Positions 52,201-61,851 of a stretch of DNA of 64,000 nt are shown one piece after another (position 1 is the stretch's first letter; every line of letters starts with the position of its first letter). This DNA is from Mesorhizobium_B sp963522145. Lineage in GTDB: Bacteria > Pseudomonadota > Alphaproteobacteria > Rhizobiales > Rhizobiaceae. Under the pieces are notes generated by a model that was given only the letters and a program-made list of their open reading frames with translations, was not told the origin of the DNA and made no database searches. The position numbers and the translations under genes are program-made. The stretch is from NCBI GenBank assembly GCA_963522145.1, contig CAUQXI010000003.1, positions 124,001 to 188,000 on the forward strand, written 5' to 3'.

Positions 52201-54843
52201 TTACGCAAGGGTACGTTCGACGATATCGCGAACGTCCGTCGACAGGTTCTCTGCGGCGGCGATCCGCAGCAATGCCTGCCGCGCCTTCGCCTGTCGTCCC
52301 GGCTCGATGGCGCGCCAGGAACGCAGGGCGGTGGCAAGCCGCGCGGCGACCTGTGGGTTGCGCCTGCCGACATCGAGCACGACCTCGGCGAGAAGATCGT
52401 ACCCCGCACCATCAGGGCGGTGAAAGCCGGTCTGGTTGCCGCTCGCAAAGGTGCCGATAAGGGAACGAACGCGGTTTGGATTGGCCATCGAGAAGCCGGG
52501 ATGGTTCATCAGCGCCTTGACCACCTCCACCGTTCCGGGACCGGGAACCGTGGCACGGATGGCGAACCATTTGTCCATGACAAGTGGATCGCCGCGGTGC
52601 CGCGTTTCGAACTCTGCCAGCGCCTGCTCAGCCTCCGGGGAAGCAGGATGGCGGTGGGCGAGAACAGCCAGAGCAGCCGCGCGGTCGGTCATGTTCGACG
52701 CCGACCGGAAATGGGTGAGCGCAAGTGCCGCGCCGCCTTCCCGTGTGGCAAGATAGTCGAGCATCACGTTGCGAAGCGCGCGCCGCCCGGCACCTGCTGA
52801 GTCGGGAGTGAACGGGCCATGATCCGCAAGGGTGCCGTACAGAGCACCGAGATCATCGCCGTTCCTTGCCGCAACCGACGTTACAAGTGCATCGCGTGCC
52901 TCATGAACGGCATCCGGATCGATATTGGCGCCGATCTCGCGTGCGATATCTGCCTCGCTGGGCAAGGACAGGTTGAGCGCGCGAAAGGCATGTTCGAGCC
53001 TTTCATCCACCGCGATGCGCCCTGTAAGCGCGAGCAGATCGGGCTCGAATTCGGCCCGCTTGCCGCCGCGCACCCTGCGCGCTGCTTCAATCAGCGCCTC
53101 CGTCAGGAGGGTGGAAAAGGCCTGCCAGCGCGAGAACGGATCGCTGTCATGTTGTGCGAGGAACATCTGGTCTTCGCGGCGCTGTTCAACCGTCATCGTG
53201 ATGGGGGCAGAAAAGCCGCGATTGAGCGACAAGGCGGGACGGTGCCCGACCTCCGAAAAGCGCACAAGGTGGCGGCGCTTGCGGATATGGATCACCCCGT
53301 TCTCGACGCTGGCGCCCTCCGCAGCCGCGAATGCCATGTCGCGCCCGTCTTCGCCCACCAGCCCGAACGCAAGCGGGATGTGCATCAGCCGCTTCCGGCT
53401 TTCGGACGGTGTCGGCGGCACCGACTGCTCGATCTCCAGAACAAGCTCGCTCTTGTCGGCATCGAAGCTCGACGCCACGGCCAGGTTCGGCGTCCCGGCC
53501 TGATGGTACCAGAGGGCGAATTGGCTCAGATCCTGGCCTGAAACGTCCTCGAAGACCTTCAGGAAGTCCTCGACCGTCGCCGCCTCGCCGTCATGGCGCG
53601 CGAAGTATAGGTCCATGCCCCGGCGGAATGTGTCTCCGCTTAGGATCGTGCGGATCATGCGCACGACCTCCGAGCCCTTCTCGTAAACGGTCGCCGTGTA
53701 GAAGTTGTTGATCTCGCGATAGCGCCGCGGCCTGACCGGATGGGCGAGCGGCCCCTGATCTTCCGGAAACTGATGCGAACGCAAGGTCCGCACATCGGAG
53801 ATGCGCTCCACCGCGCGGGATCGCTGGTCGGCGGAGAATTCATGGTCGCGATAAACGGTCAGCCCCTCCTTCAGGCAAAGCTGAAACCAGTCGCGGCAAG
53901 TGATTCTATTGCCTGTCCAATTATGGAAATATTCATGCGCGATGATCGCCTCGATATTGGCGAAATCGGCGTCGGTCGCTGTTTCTGAATCCGCAAGCAC
54001 ATATTTGTCGTTGAAGATGTTGAGACCCTTGTTCTCCATCGCGCCCATGTTGAAGTCGGACACGGCGACGATGTTGAACAGGTCGAGATCGTACTCACAT
54101 CCGAATGCTTCCTCGTCCCAGCGCATGGAGCGGCGCAGTGCATCCATGGCATAGCCGGCCTGAGCCTCCTTTCCGTGCTCGACATAGATACCGAGCTCGA
54201 CAGAGCGCCCCGACATCGTGATGAAGGTGTCCTTCACCGAGCCGAGATCCCCGGCCACCAGCGCAAAGAGATAAGCGGGCTTCGGGAAGGGGTCATGCCA
54301 GACGGCGTAGTGGCGATCGGACCCAAGATCGCCGCGTTCCACCACATTGCCGTTGGAAAGCAGCAGCGGCGTTTCTTGTTTCTCTGCCTCGATGCGCACG
54401 GTGTAAACGGACAGGATGTCGGGTCGATCGAGGAAATAGGTGATGCGCCGGAAGCCCTCGGCCTCGCACTGGGTGCAGTAATTGCCATTCGAGCGGTAGA
54501 GCCCCATCAGCGTGGTGTTCCGCGCCGGCGCGATCTCCGTCTCGATCGTCAACGTGAAGTCTGCCGCGGCCGGCGGGCGGTGCAGAACGAAGCGATCCGC
54601 GGGAGCGTCGAACGCGTCCAGTGCAAGGGCTTCGCCGTCGAGCCAGGCGCCGAGGAGCTTCAGTTCATCGCCGTCGAGCACCAGCGGAACGGGGCCGGCG
54701 CCTTCGCGACGCCTGATCCGCAGCTCGCTGCGGACCACTGTCGCCTCGGGCGACAGCGAGAACACTAGGCTCGTTTGCGGGATCAGGTAATCGCTCGGGC
54801 GGTAGTCCTCGAGACGGAACACGCGGTTCTTGTCCTGACGCAT
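52201..54843 (-). CDS. pepN: Aminopeptidase N
   Basis: The 880-residue M1 metallopeptidase removes N-terminal residues from peptides in the cytoplasm. It has the exopeptidase motif GAMENKGLN, the zinc motif HEYFHNWTGNRIT and the downstream zinc Glu in KEGLTVYRD. Length and domain order match E. coli PepN. The ATG at 54843 begins with the normal DYRPSDYLIPQT region. It is divergent from the molybdenum hydroxylase gene. Confidence 0.96.
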   Translation of the reverse strand: MRQDKNRVFRLEDYRPSDYLIPQTSLVFSLSPEATVVRSELRIRRREGAGPVPLVLDGDELKLLGAWLDGEALALDAFDAPADRFVLHRPPAAADFTLTIETEIAPARNTTLMGLYRSNGNYCTQCEAEGFRRITYFLDRPDILSVYTVRIEAEKQETPLLLSNGNVVERGDLGSDRHYAVWHDPFPKPAYLFALVAGDLGSVKDTFITMSGRSVELGIYVEHGKEAQAGYAMDALRRSMRWDEEAFGCEYDLDLFNIVAVSDFNMGAMENKGLNIFNDKYVLADSETATDADFANIEAIIAHEYFHNWTGNRITCRDWFQLCLKEGLTVYRDHEFSADQRSRAVERISDVRTLRSHQFPEDQGPLAHPVRPRRYREINNFYTATVYEKGSEVVRMIRTILSGDTFRRGMDLYFARHDGEAATVEDFLKVFEDVSGQDLSQFALWYHQAGTPNLAVASSFDADKSELVLEIEQSVPPTPSESRKRLMHIPLAFGLVGEDGRDMAFAAAEGASVENGVIHIRKRRHLVRFSEVGHRPALSLNRGFSAPITMTVEQRREDQMFLAQHDSDPFSRWQAFSTLLTEALIEAARRVRGGKRAEFEPDLLALTGRIAVDERLEHAFRALNLSLPSEADIAREIGANIDPDAVHEARDALVTSVAARNGDDLGALYGTLADHGPFTPDSAGAGRRALRNVMLDYLATREGGAALALTHFRSASNMTDRAAALAVLAHRHPASPEAEQALAEFETRHRGDPLVMDKWFAIRATVPGPGTVEVVKALMNHPGFSMANPNRVRSLIGTFASGNQTGFHRPDGAGYDLLAEVVLDVGRRNPQVAARLATALRSWRAIEPGRQAKARQALLRIAAAENLSTDVRDIVERTLA

Positions 54844-54969
54844 CGAAAACTCGTTCCCTCGCTGAACCCGACACCTTGCGCGGCGCGGCTCTATAACAGC
54901 TACCCACTCGACAAAACATCGTCAGATCGTATTTGTCGGGATACCCCAAGCCTTGATCGGAACCACGCC

Positions 54970-57294
54970 ATGAACATTGCCACGCCGAAGTTCGGGATGG
55001 GCGCTTCCGTTTTGCGTCTCGAAGACCGCAGCTTCATCACCGGAGGCGGCTGCTACACAGACGACATCGCGCCAAACGGTCTGCTGCATGGCTATGTGCT
55101 GCGGTCCCCGGTGGCAAATGCGGAAATCCGCTCGATCGACACGGAAGCGGCTTCAAGCGCCCCCGGCGTTCGGCTGGTCCTGACGGGAGCCGATCTCGCT
55201 CATCTTGGCGCGCTGAAATCCAGCGAGATGCAGAAGCAGCCGGACGGCACCAAGGCTCCCACGCGTGACATCCCGATCCTTTGCGCCACTCATGTGAAGC
55301 ATGTGGGAGATGCCGTCGCTTTCGTTGTAGCCGACACCCGAGCCCACGCTCAGGATGCGGCCGAGATGATCGAGGTGGACTACGATGCACTACCGGCCGT
55401 CGCGCGCACCACGCAGGCGCTGGCGGCGGATGCGCCGCTGGTCTGGCCCGAAACAGGCACCAACCGCGCCTTCACTTACTTCCTTGGAGACAAGGAGAAA
55501 GCAGCGGACGCATTTGCCCGCGCCGCGCATGTGACCCGCATCGAATTCTCCAACAATCGTCTTGTCTCCAACTATATGGAGCCGCGGGCCGCGATCGGCG
55601 AATGGAACGAGGCGGAAGGGCGCTATGTGCTCACCACCGGCTCACAGGGTGTTCACGGTATACGCGACATCTTGGCAAAGAAGGTGTTCAGGATCCCGGC
55701 CGAAAAGATCCGCGTTGTCACGCCCGATGTCGGTGGGGGCTTCGGCCCCAAGGCCGCCGCCTATCGTGAGCATGCGATCGTGCTGGAGGCAGCAAGGCGG
55801 CTCCGCCAGCCGGTGAAGTGGGCCGGGGACCGTGGCGAGCACTTCATGGTGGACGCGCATGGCCGCGACAATCATGCGGTGGCCGAAATGGCGATGGATG
55901 CCGAGGGCCGCTTTCTGGCGCTCAAGGTCGACCTCACCGCGAATATGGGGGCCTACGCCCATCAACATGGGCCGGCGATCCCTTGGATCGGTGTTTCCAT
56001 GTCCACGGGTGTCTATGACATTCCCGCGCTGCACGTGGACATCACGGGGGTCTACACCAACACGACCCCCGTCGATGCCTATCGCGGGGCAGGGCGCCCC
56101 GAGGCTGCTTTCCTCGTGGAAAAGCTCGCGGACGCCTGCGCACGCGACGTGGGACTGTCGCCGCATGAAATCCGTCGCCGCAATTTCATCAAACCGGAGC
56201 AGTTCCCCTACACAACAGCAGCCGACCGCACCTATGACACAGGCGAGTTTGCCGGCCACCTCGATCTGGCGCTTGACCGTGCCGGGTGGAGCAGCTTCGA
56301 GCAACGCGCCGAAAGGTCGAAGCGGAACAACCGCCTGCGCGGCATCGGGTTGGCGACCTATGTCGAGGCCTGCGCCTTTGCGGGCTCCGAGCCTGCCCAT
56401 CTGAAGCTGAACGCCGACGGCACGGTGACGCTGTTTATCGGCACGCAGACCAACGGGCAGGGCCACGCTACCGCCTACGCGCAGCTCGTGGCGGAGAAGC
56501 TGCAGCTCGATCCATCCAGGATCCTGACACGACAGGGCGACACGGATGAACTTGCGGACGGAGGCGGAACGGGAGGCTCGCGCTCGATTCCGCTCGGCGG
56601 GGCATCAGCCGCGGAGGCGGGAGACGACCTCGCGGAGAAGATCAAGCGCCTCGCGGCCGACGAGATGGAAGCGTCGGCTGAAGACATCGAGCTGATCGAC
56701 GGAACGGCTCGCATCGTCGGCACCGACCGCGTCATGGGATTCGAGGCGATCGCCCGGGCAGCGAAGAACGACGATGACCTCAAGGGCTTCGGCGAATTCG
56801 TGCAGGACGAGGCGACCTATCCGAACGGCACGCATATCTGCGAAGTGGAGATCGACCCTGAAACCGGCCATACGGATGTCGTCGCCTACACCATCGTCGA
56901 TGATTTCGGCGCGACGGTGAACCCGCTGCTGTTGCAAGGCCAGGTCCACGGCGGCATCGCGCAGGGTCTTGGGCAGGCGCTGACGGAAGACACGATCTAC
57001 GGCGAGGACGGCCAGCTCATCACGGCGAGCTTCATGGATTACGGCATGCCGCGCGCGGACAACCTGCCCGACATCCGGTTCGAAACGCGCAACGTTCCTT
57101 CCACCACCAATGCTCTCGGAATCAAGGGCGCGGGTGAGGCCGGGACGATTGGAGCCACGCCTGCCGTGATGAGCGCGGTGACGGATGCGCTTTATCGCGG
57201 CTTTGGTATCCGGCATATCGAGATGCCTGCCACCCCGCTGCGTGTGTGGCAGGTCATACAGCAGGCGGAGAACGGTGAAGCGGGCGCAAAGTGA
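54970..57294 (+). CDS. Molybdenum hydroxylase large subunit (CoxL form II / xanthine dehydrogenase family)
   Basis: This 774-residue subunit binds the molybdopterin cofactor. It has an N-terminal RLEDRSFITGGGCYTDD, the active-site loop AYRGAGRPEA typical of form II rather than true CO dehydrogenase, and the catalytic Glu in GAGEAGTIGATPA. The FAD (medium) and Fe-S (small) subunits are not adjacent, so partners must be encoded elsewhere. Substrate is unknown. A DMT transporter gene overlaps its stop. Confidence 0.9.
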   Translation: MNIATPKFGMGASVLRLEDRSFITGGGCYTDDIAPNGLLHGYVLRSPVANAEIRSIDTEAASSAPGVRLVLTGADLAHLGALKSSEMQKQPDGTKAPTRDIPILCATHVKHVGDAVAFVVADTRAHAQDAAEMIEVDYDALPAVARTTQALAADAPLVWPETGTNRAFTYFLGDKEKAADAFARAAHVTRIEFSNNRLVSNYMEPRAAIGEWNEAEGRYVLTTGSQGVHGIRDILAKKVFRIPAEKIRVVTPDVGGGFGPKAAAYREHAIVLEAARRLRQPVKWAGDRGEHFMVDAHGRDNHAVAEMAMDAEGRFLALKVDLTANMGAYAHQHGPAIPWIGVSMSTGVYDIPALHVDITGVYTNTTPVDAYRGAGRPEAAFLVEKLADACARDVGLSPHEIRRRNFIKPEQFPYTTAADRTYDTGEFAGHLDLALDRAGWSSFEQRAERSKRNNRLRGIGLATYVEACAFAGSEPAHLKLNADGTVTLFIGTQTNGQGHATAYAQLVAEKLQLDPSRILTRQGDTDELADGGGTGGSRSIPLGGASAAEAGDDLAEKIKRLAADEMEASAEDIELIDGTARIVGTDRVMGFEAIARAAKNDDDLKGFGEFVQDEATYPNGTHICEVEIDPETGHTDVVAYTIVDDFGATVNPLLLQGQVHGGIAQGLGQALTEDTIYGEDGQLITASFMDYGMPRADNLPDIRFETRNVPSTTNALGIKGAGEAGTIGATPAVMSAVTDALYRGFGIRHIEMPATPLRVWQVIQQAENGEAGAK

Positions 57295-58229
57295 GTGAAA
57301 AACCCGCGCGTAGCGGGCCACTCTGGGGCATCACGCTTAAAATTGTCTCCGTCGTCGCCTTCGTGGGCATGCAGTCGCTGCTGAAATATGCCGGCCCTCT
57401 GCCGCCCGGTCAGCTCGTATTCTTCCGCTCGTTCTTTGCGATCGTCCCGATCGTGGCGATGCTGGCCTGGCGGCGTGAGCTTGCGGGAGCGTTCCACACC
57501 CGTCATCCGCTCTCTCACATCATGCGCGGAATCGTGGGTGTCTTCTCCATGAGTCTGGGCTTCTATGCGCTGACAGTCTTGCCGCTGCCTGAGTGGATCG
57601 CGCTGGGTTATGCCCAACCACTGATCGTGGTGGTGATCGGCGCCCTCTTTCTGGGGGAAACCGTCCGGATTTTTCGCTGGAGCGCGGTGGTGGCGGGCTT
57701 CGCCGGTGTGCTTGTGATCTCTTGGCCAAAGCTGACGCTGCTGACATCGGAAGGAGGAATGGAAGGCAGTGAATCACTCGGCGTGGTCATCTGCCTGCTG
57801 GGCGCTGCCATCTCGGCTGTCGCGATCACGCTCGTGCGCCGACTGGTGCATACGGAGAAGACGGCGACCATCGTCCTGTGGTTCTCGCTGACCGCATCTG
57901 CTGCGGCACTCCTGTCGCTGCCGTTCGGATGGGCGCCGCTCTCTGGCGTTCAGTTATGTACGTTGATCGGCGCAGGCTTCTGCGGCGGCCTCGGCCAGAT
58001 GCTCATGACGGAAGCCTATCGCCACGCCGAACTTTCGGTCGTCGCGCCCTTCGAATACACTTCCATGCTTCTCGGCATCGGCATCGGCTTCGCGGTATTC
58101 GGCGAGGTGCCGACGATCTATGTGGTTGTCGGCGGTGCCATTGTGATCGGTTCCGGGCTGGCGATCATCTGGCGCGAAAGGAAGTTGAATCTCGATCGCA
58201 TCAAGGCGCGGGAAGTGACTCCGCCATAA
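57291..58229 (+). CDS. DMT superfamily transporter (EamA)
   Basis: The 312-residue membrane protein has about ten membrane segments in two EamA repeats. Recognisable are FVGMQSLLKYAGPLPPGQLV, GYAQPLIVVVIGALFLGE and YTSMLLGIGIGFAVFGEVP. EamA proteins usually export metabolites. It begins with GTG overlapping the upstream hydroxylase gene by four bases, which hints at a shared substrate or product, though this is inference. Confidence 0.88.
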   Translation: MSEKPARSGPLWGITLKIVSVVAFVGMQSLLKYAGPLPPGQLVFFRSFFAIVPIVAMLAWRRELAGAFHTRHPLSHIMRGIVGVFSMSLGFYALTVLPLPEWIALGYAQPLIVVVIGALFLGETVRIFRWSAVVAGFAGVLVISWPKLTLLTSEGGMEGSESLGVVICLLGAAISAVAITLVRRLVHTEKTATIVLWFSLTASAAALLSLPFGWAPLSGVQLCTLIGAGFCGGLGQMLMTEAYRHAELSVVAPFEYTSMLLGIGIGFAVFGEVPTIYVVVGGAIVIGSGLAIIWRERKLNLDRIKAREVTPP

Positions 58230-58251
58230 GCGTTTTTCGCAACGCTCAGCT

Positions 58252-59088
58252 TCAATCCTGGTTTAGCTTCGCCTTGATCTCCAGGAAGTCCCGCCATGCG
58301 AGCTTCTTGTGCGCGGGCGTACGCAAGAGATAGGCGGGATGCAGCGTGGGCATGATCGGCAGCTCCCGCCCGTCGGCGGTCGTGTAGGTTCGCCACTGCC
58401 CCCTGAGGCGCAGGATTCCCTCAGGCGCGCGGAGCAAGACCTTTGCCGATGAGCCGCCGAGCGCCACCAGCACCTTAGGTGAAGCCAGCTCGATCTGGCG
58501 TTCGATGAAGGGGCGGCAGATCTCGGTTTCCTGCGGGGTGGGCGTTCGATTGCCCGGCGGGCGCCATGGCAGCACATTCGCGATATAGGCGGATCGCCGA
58601 TCGATGCCGATCGCGGCCAGCATCCGGTCGAGCAACTGACCGGAGCGCCCGACGAAGGGCAGCCCCTCGATGTCCTCGTCCCGGCCGGGCGCTTCCCCCA
58701 CCAGCATCAGGTCGGCTTGGGGATTGCCGTCGGCAAAGACGATGTTCTTCGCCGTGAATTTCAGGTTGCAGCCGTTGAACTCCTCCATGACGCGCTTCAA
58801 GGCGTCGAGCGTTTCCGCCCGCGAGGCTTCTTCGCGCGCCAAGGCGGCTTGTCCTTCGTCCGGAACGGCCGGCCTCGGAGCCGCAGCGCGCGGAGCGGAA
58901 ACGGGTCTCGGCGTTGGCTTCGCTTGCGAGCCTTCCGAACGAGGCTGGTTGACGATCGAGGAAATCTCCTCGCGTTCCCCGAAGCTGTTCACCGGCACGG
59001 AACTCACGGCATCCGTGACGCCCGCATCCCGGTAAAAGGACAGAAGGCTGAGAAGAAAGGGGTCGGGGGCAGCAAGGCTGTCGGCCAT
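58252..59088 (-). CDS. Uracil-DNA glycosylase, family 4-like
   Basis: This 278-residue protein has the family 4 motif A GEAPGRDEDIEGLPFVG and motif B HPAYLLR, so it should remove uracil from DNA. A variable, Pro-rich N-terminal region of about 90 residues precedes the domain. Of the four Fe-S cysteines in characterised family 4 enzymes, only two are in place (FNGCNL and TEICRPF); the positions before NGC and in LPWRPP are not Cys. The ATG at 59088 is chosen; a longer frame to 59217 is not conserved-looking. Confidence 0.87.
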   Translation of the reverse strand: MADSLAAPDPFLLSLLSFYRDAGVTDAVSSVPVNSFGEREEISSIVNQPRSEGSQAKPTPRPVSAPRAAAPRPAVPDEGQAALAREEASRAETLDALKRVMEEFNGCNLKFTAKNIVFADGNPQADLMLVGEAPGRDEDIEGLPFVGRSGQLLDRMLAAIGIDRRSAYIANVLPWRPPGNRTPTPQETEICRPFIERQIELASPKVLVALGGSSAKVLLRAPEGILRLRGQWRTYTTADGRELPIMPTLHPAYLLRTPAHKKLAWRDFLEIKAKLNQD

Positions 59089-59368
59089 GCGCCTATGTGT
59101 TCGCGCCGCCACGGGAATGCAAGCGAGTGGCGGCAAAAGGATCGGCCCACGACATCCGGGCACCCGGGGTGCCAGCATCTGCCTTCCGGTGTCCCTGCGA
59201 CCAGGAGACAGGTGCACTACCGGTGAAAATCAGGCTAGAATCGTTCCAAGCTGTGTGAGGCATGATTTCCGCGCTGTACATTGCCGAAATCCTTGTTCTT
59301 TCGGCGACTTGGGCGATGATGCGGAATCAGTTTGGAAGGGTGCGGCAAGGCCGCGTTTGAAGGGGCGG

Positions 59369-61084
59369 ATGAGCGAGATCGAACGCGAAAGCATGGAATT
59401 CGACGTGGTGATCGTCGGCGCTGGCCCTGCCGGCCTGGCCGCTGCGATCCGTCTCAAGCAGCTCGACCCTGATCTCTCGGTGGTGGTGCTGGAAAAGGGC
59501 GGCGAGGTTGGCGCGCATATCGTGTCCGGCGCGGTTGTCGATCCGATCGCGGTCGATCGCCTTCTGCCTGGCTGGCGCGAGGAAGCGGACCATCCGTTCC
59601 GCACTCCGGTCACGGACGATCAGTTCCTGTTCCTGGGTCATTCCGGCTCGATCCGCCTGCCGGCATTCCTGATGCCGCCCTTGATGAGCAACCACGGCAA
59701 CTTCGTCGTCAGCCTCGGCAATGTCTGCCGCTGGCTTGCCGGCCACGCGGAAGCGCTCGGCGTCGAGATTTATCCCGGCTTTGCGGGCGCCGATCTCGTT
59801 TACGACGACGAGGGACGGGTCACGGGTGTGACCACCGGCGATATGGGGCTCGAGCGCGACGGCTCACAGGGCGCGGGCTTCGCGCCAGGCATGATGCTGA
59901 TGGGCAAATACCTGCTCGTGGCCGAAGGAGCGCGCGGCTCGCTCGCCAAGAAGCTGATCGCCCGCTACGGCCTGGATGCAGACTGCGAGCCGCCGAAGTT
60001 CGGCATCGGCCTCAAGGAAGTCTGGGAGATCAGCCCTGAAAAACACAAGGCCGGGCTCGTTCAGCACTCCTTTGGATGGCCGCTCGACGGGCGCACCGGC
60101 GGCGGCTCGTTCCTCTACCATCTTGAAGGCAACCTCGTTTCGGTGGGCTTCGTGCTCCACCTCAACTACAAGAACCCGTATCTGTCGCCCTTCGAGGAGT
60201 TTCAGCGCTTCAAGGATCATCCGGCGATGCGCGAGACCTTCGAGGGCGGCAAGCGCATTTCCTATGGCGCCCGCGCCATCACCGAGGGGGGCTGGCAGTC
60301 GGTTCCCAAGCTGACCTTCCCAGGCGGCGCGCTGATCGGCTGCGCTGCAGGCTTCGTCAACGTTCCCCGCATCAAGGGATCGCATAATGCGATGTTGTCG
60401 GGGATGATGGCCGCCGAGAACGTCGTCGCGGCGCTCGGCGAGGGCCGCTCGAACGACGAGCTTACCGGCTACGAGGAAAGCTGGCGTGATTCCGACATCG
60501 GGCGCGACCTCAAGCGCGTCCGCAACGTCAAGCCGCTCTGGTCTCGCTTCGGCACGCTTCTGGGCATCGGCCTGGGTGGGCTCGACATGTGGACCAACCA
60601 GCTCTTCGGCTTCTCGTTCTTCGGCACCATGAAGCACGGCAAGCCCGATTATGCCTCGCTCGAGCCTGCCGCCAAGCACAAGCGCATCCTCTACCCGAAG
60701 CCCGACGGCAAGGTGACCTTCGACCGCCTGTCTTCCGTGTTCCTGTCCAACACCAACCACGAGGAAAACCAGCCGGTGCACCTTCAGGTGCGCGACATGG
60801 AGCTTCAAAAGCGTTCGGAATACGAAGTCTTTGCCGGACCTTCGACGCGCTACTGTCCGGCCGGTGTCTATGAATGGGTGGACAAGGACGGCAACGGCCT
60901 GACGGGCGGGCCGCTCTCGCCGGAAAAAGGCGCGGACCGGTCTCACAGCGACCCGGATGCGCGTTTCGTAATTAACGCGCAGAACTGCGTGCACTGCAAG
61001 ACCTGCGACATCAAGGACCCGAACCAGAATATCAACTGGGTCCCGCCGCAGGGTGGGGAGGGGCCGGTCTACACCAACCTCTGA
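59369..61084 (+). CDS. Electron transfer flavoprotein-ubiquinone oxidoreductase
   Basis: The 571-residue membrane-associated enzyme passes electrons from ETF, fed by acyl-CoA and amine dehydrogenases, to ubiquinone. It has the FAD motif VIVGAGPAGLAAAIRL at residues 11-26, and a C-terminal 4Fe-4S site made from CPAGVYEW and NCVHCKTCDIKDP. The last residues PPQGGEGPVYTNL are typical. The ATG at 59369 gives the usual N-terminus; upstream codons are not conserved-looking. Confidence 0.95.
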   Translation: MSEIERESMEFDVVIVGAGPAGLAAAIRLKQLDPDLSVVVLEKGGEVGAHIVSGAVVDPIAVDRLLPGWREEADHPFRTPVTDDQFLFLGHSGSIRLPAFLMPPLMSNHGNFVVSLGNVCRWLAGHAEALGVEIYPGFAGADLVYDDEGRVTGVTTGDMGLERDGSQGAGFAPGMMLMGKYLLVAEGARGSLAKKLIARYGLDADCEPPKFGIGLKEVWEISPEKHKAGLVQHSFGWPLDGRTGGGSFLYHLEGNLVSVGFVLHLNYKNPYLSPFEEFQRFKDHPAMRETFEGGKRISYGARAITEGGWQSVPKLTFPGGALIGCAAGFVNVPRIKGSHNAMLSGMMAAENVVAALGEGRSNDELTGYEESWRDSDIGRDLKRVRNVKPLWSRFGTLLGIGLGGLDMWTNQLFGFSFFGTMKHGKPDYASLEPAAKHKRILYPKPDGKVTFDRLSSVFLSNTNHEENQPVHLQVRDMELQKRSEYEVFAGPSTRYCPAGVYEWVDKDGNGLTGGPLSPEKGADRSHSDPDARFVINAQNCVHCKTCDIKDPNQNINWVPPQGGEGPVYTNL

Positions 61085-61197
61085 AAACCGTTCGTCATCA
61101 TTTTCACCGCCTCGTGAGAAGCAGGATTCATGACGGCGGTTGAAAGGCCGGGCAGCCTGTGTTCCTTTGGAGCGCAGGCGTTCGAGGGAAAGCTGGA

Positions 61198-61809
61198 ATG
61201 CGAAGAAGCGTGATCACCACGGCATCACTGTGCAGCCTCCTGCTTTCACCCGTTCTTGCGGCCGGCTCTGCAATGGCCGGCGTCGACATCGCCGTGAAGA
61301 CCAAGACCTACAGCGTTTCGGGCAAGACCGGCGCCGACCTGATCAAGGCCATGGATCGCAAGGGCCCGCGGCACGGCTTCATGGCCCGCGCCATCGCGCA
61401 GACCAGCTACACGGTCGGCTGGGAGTTCCAGTGGGCGAACACAGGCGGCACATGCCGGCTGGCCGACGCCCAGGGTGCGCTCGCGATGACCTACACATTC
61501 CCGAAAGCCGCGGGCAAGATGTCCGCTCCCCTGCAGGCGCGCTGGACGGCCTTCATGGCCGGCGTGCAAGAGCATGAGGAACAGCATGGCGCGATCGCGC
61601 GCGAGATGGTGGCTTCAGCCGAGCGCTCGGTGCGCGGGCTGACGATGCGAAACGATCGCGAATGCAATCGCGCGCAAGCCGAGGTCAAGAAGCGCATCAG
61701 CGCCATCTACGCCAAATACGAGGCCAGGCAGATCAAGTTCGACAAGGTCGAGCACCGCGAAGGCGGCAACGTGTACCGCCTCCTGCTTGACCTCACCGGC
61801 AGGCGATAA
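61198..61809 (+). CDS. DUF922 putative zinc protease, periplasmic
   Basis: This 203-residue protein has a signal peptide (residues 1-27) and a DUF922 domain with the metal-binding motif HEEQH near residue 126. A pair of Cys (TCRLAD and RECNRA) may form a disulfide. The family is predicted to be Zn-dependent proteases of the bacterial periplasm. The ATG at 61198 follows GAGGGA. Confidence 0.82.
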   Translation: MRRSVITTASLCSLLLSPVLAAGSAMAGVDIAVKTKTYSVSGKTGADLIKAMDRKGPRHGFMARAIAQTSYTVGWEFQWANTGGTCRLADAQGALAMTYTFPKAAGKMSAPLQARWTAFMAGVQEHEEQHGAIAREMVASAERSVRGLTMRNDRECNRAQAEVKKRISAIYAKYEARQIKFDKVEHREGGNVYRLLLDLTGRR

Positions 61810-61851
61810 GCCTTCGTTTCAGAAGATTGTTGAAGCGACGCGCCGGCTCCT

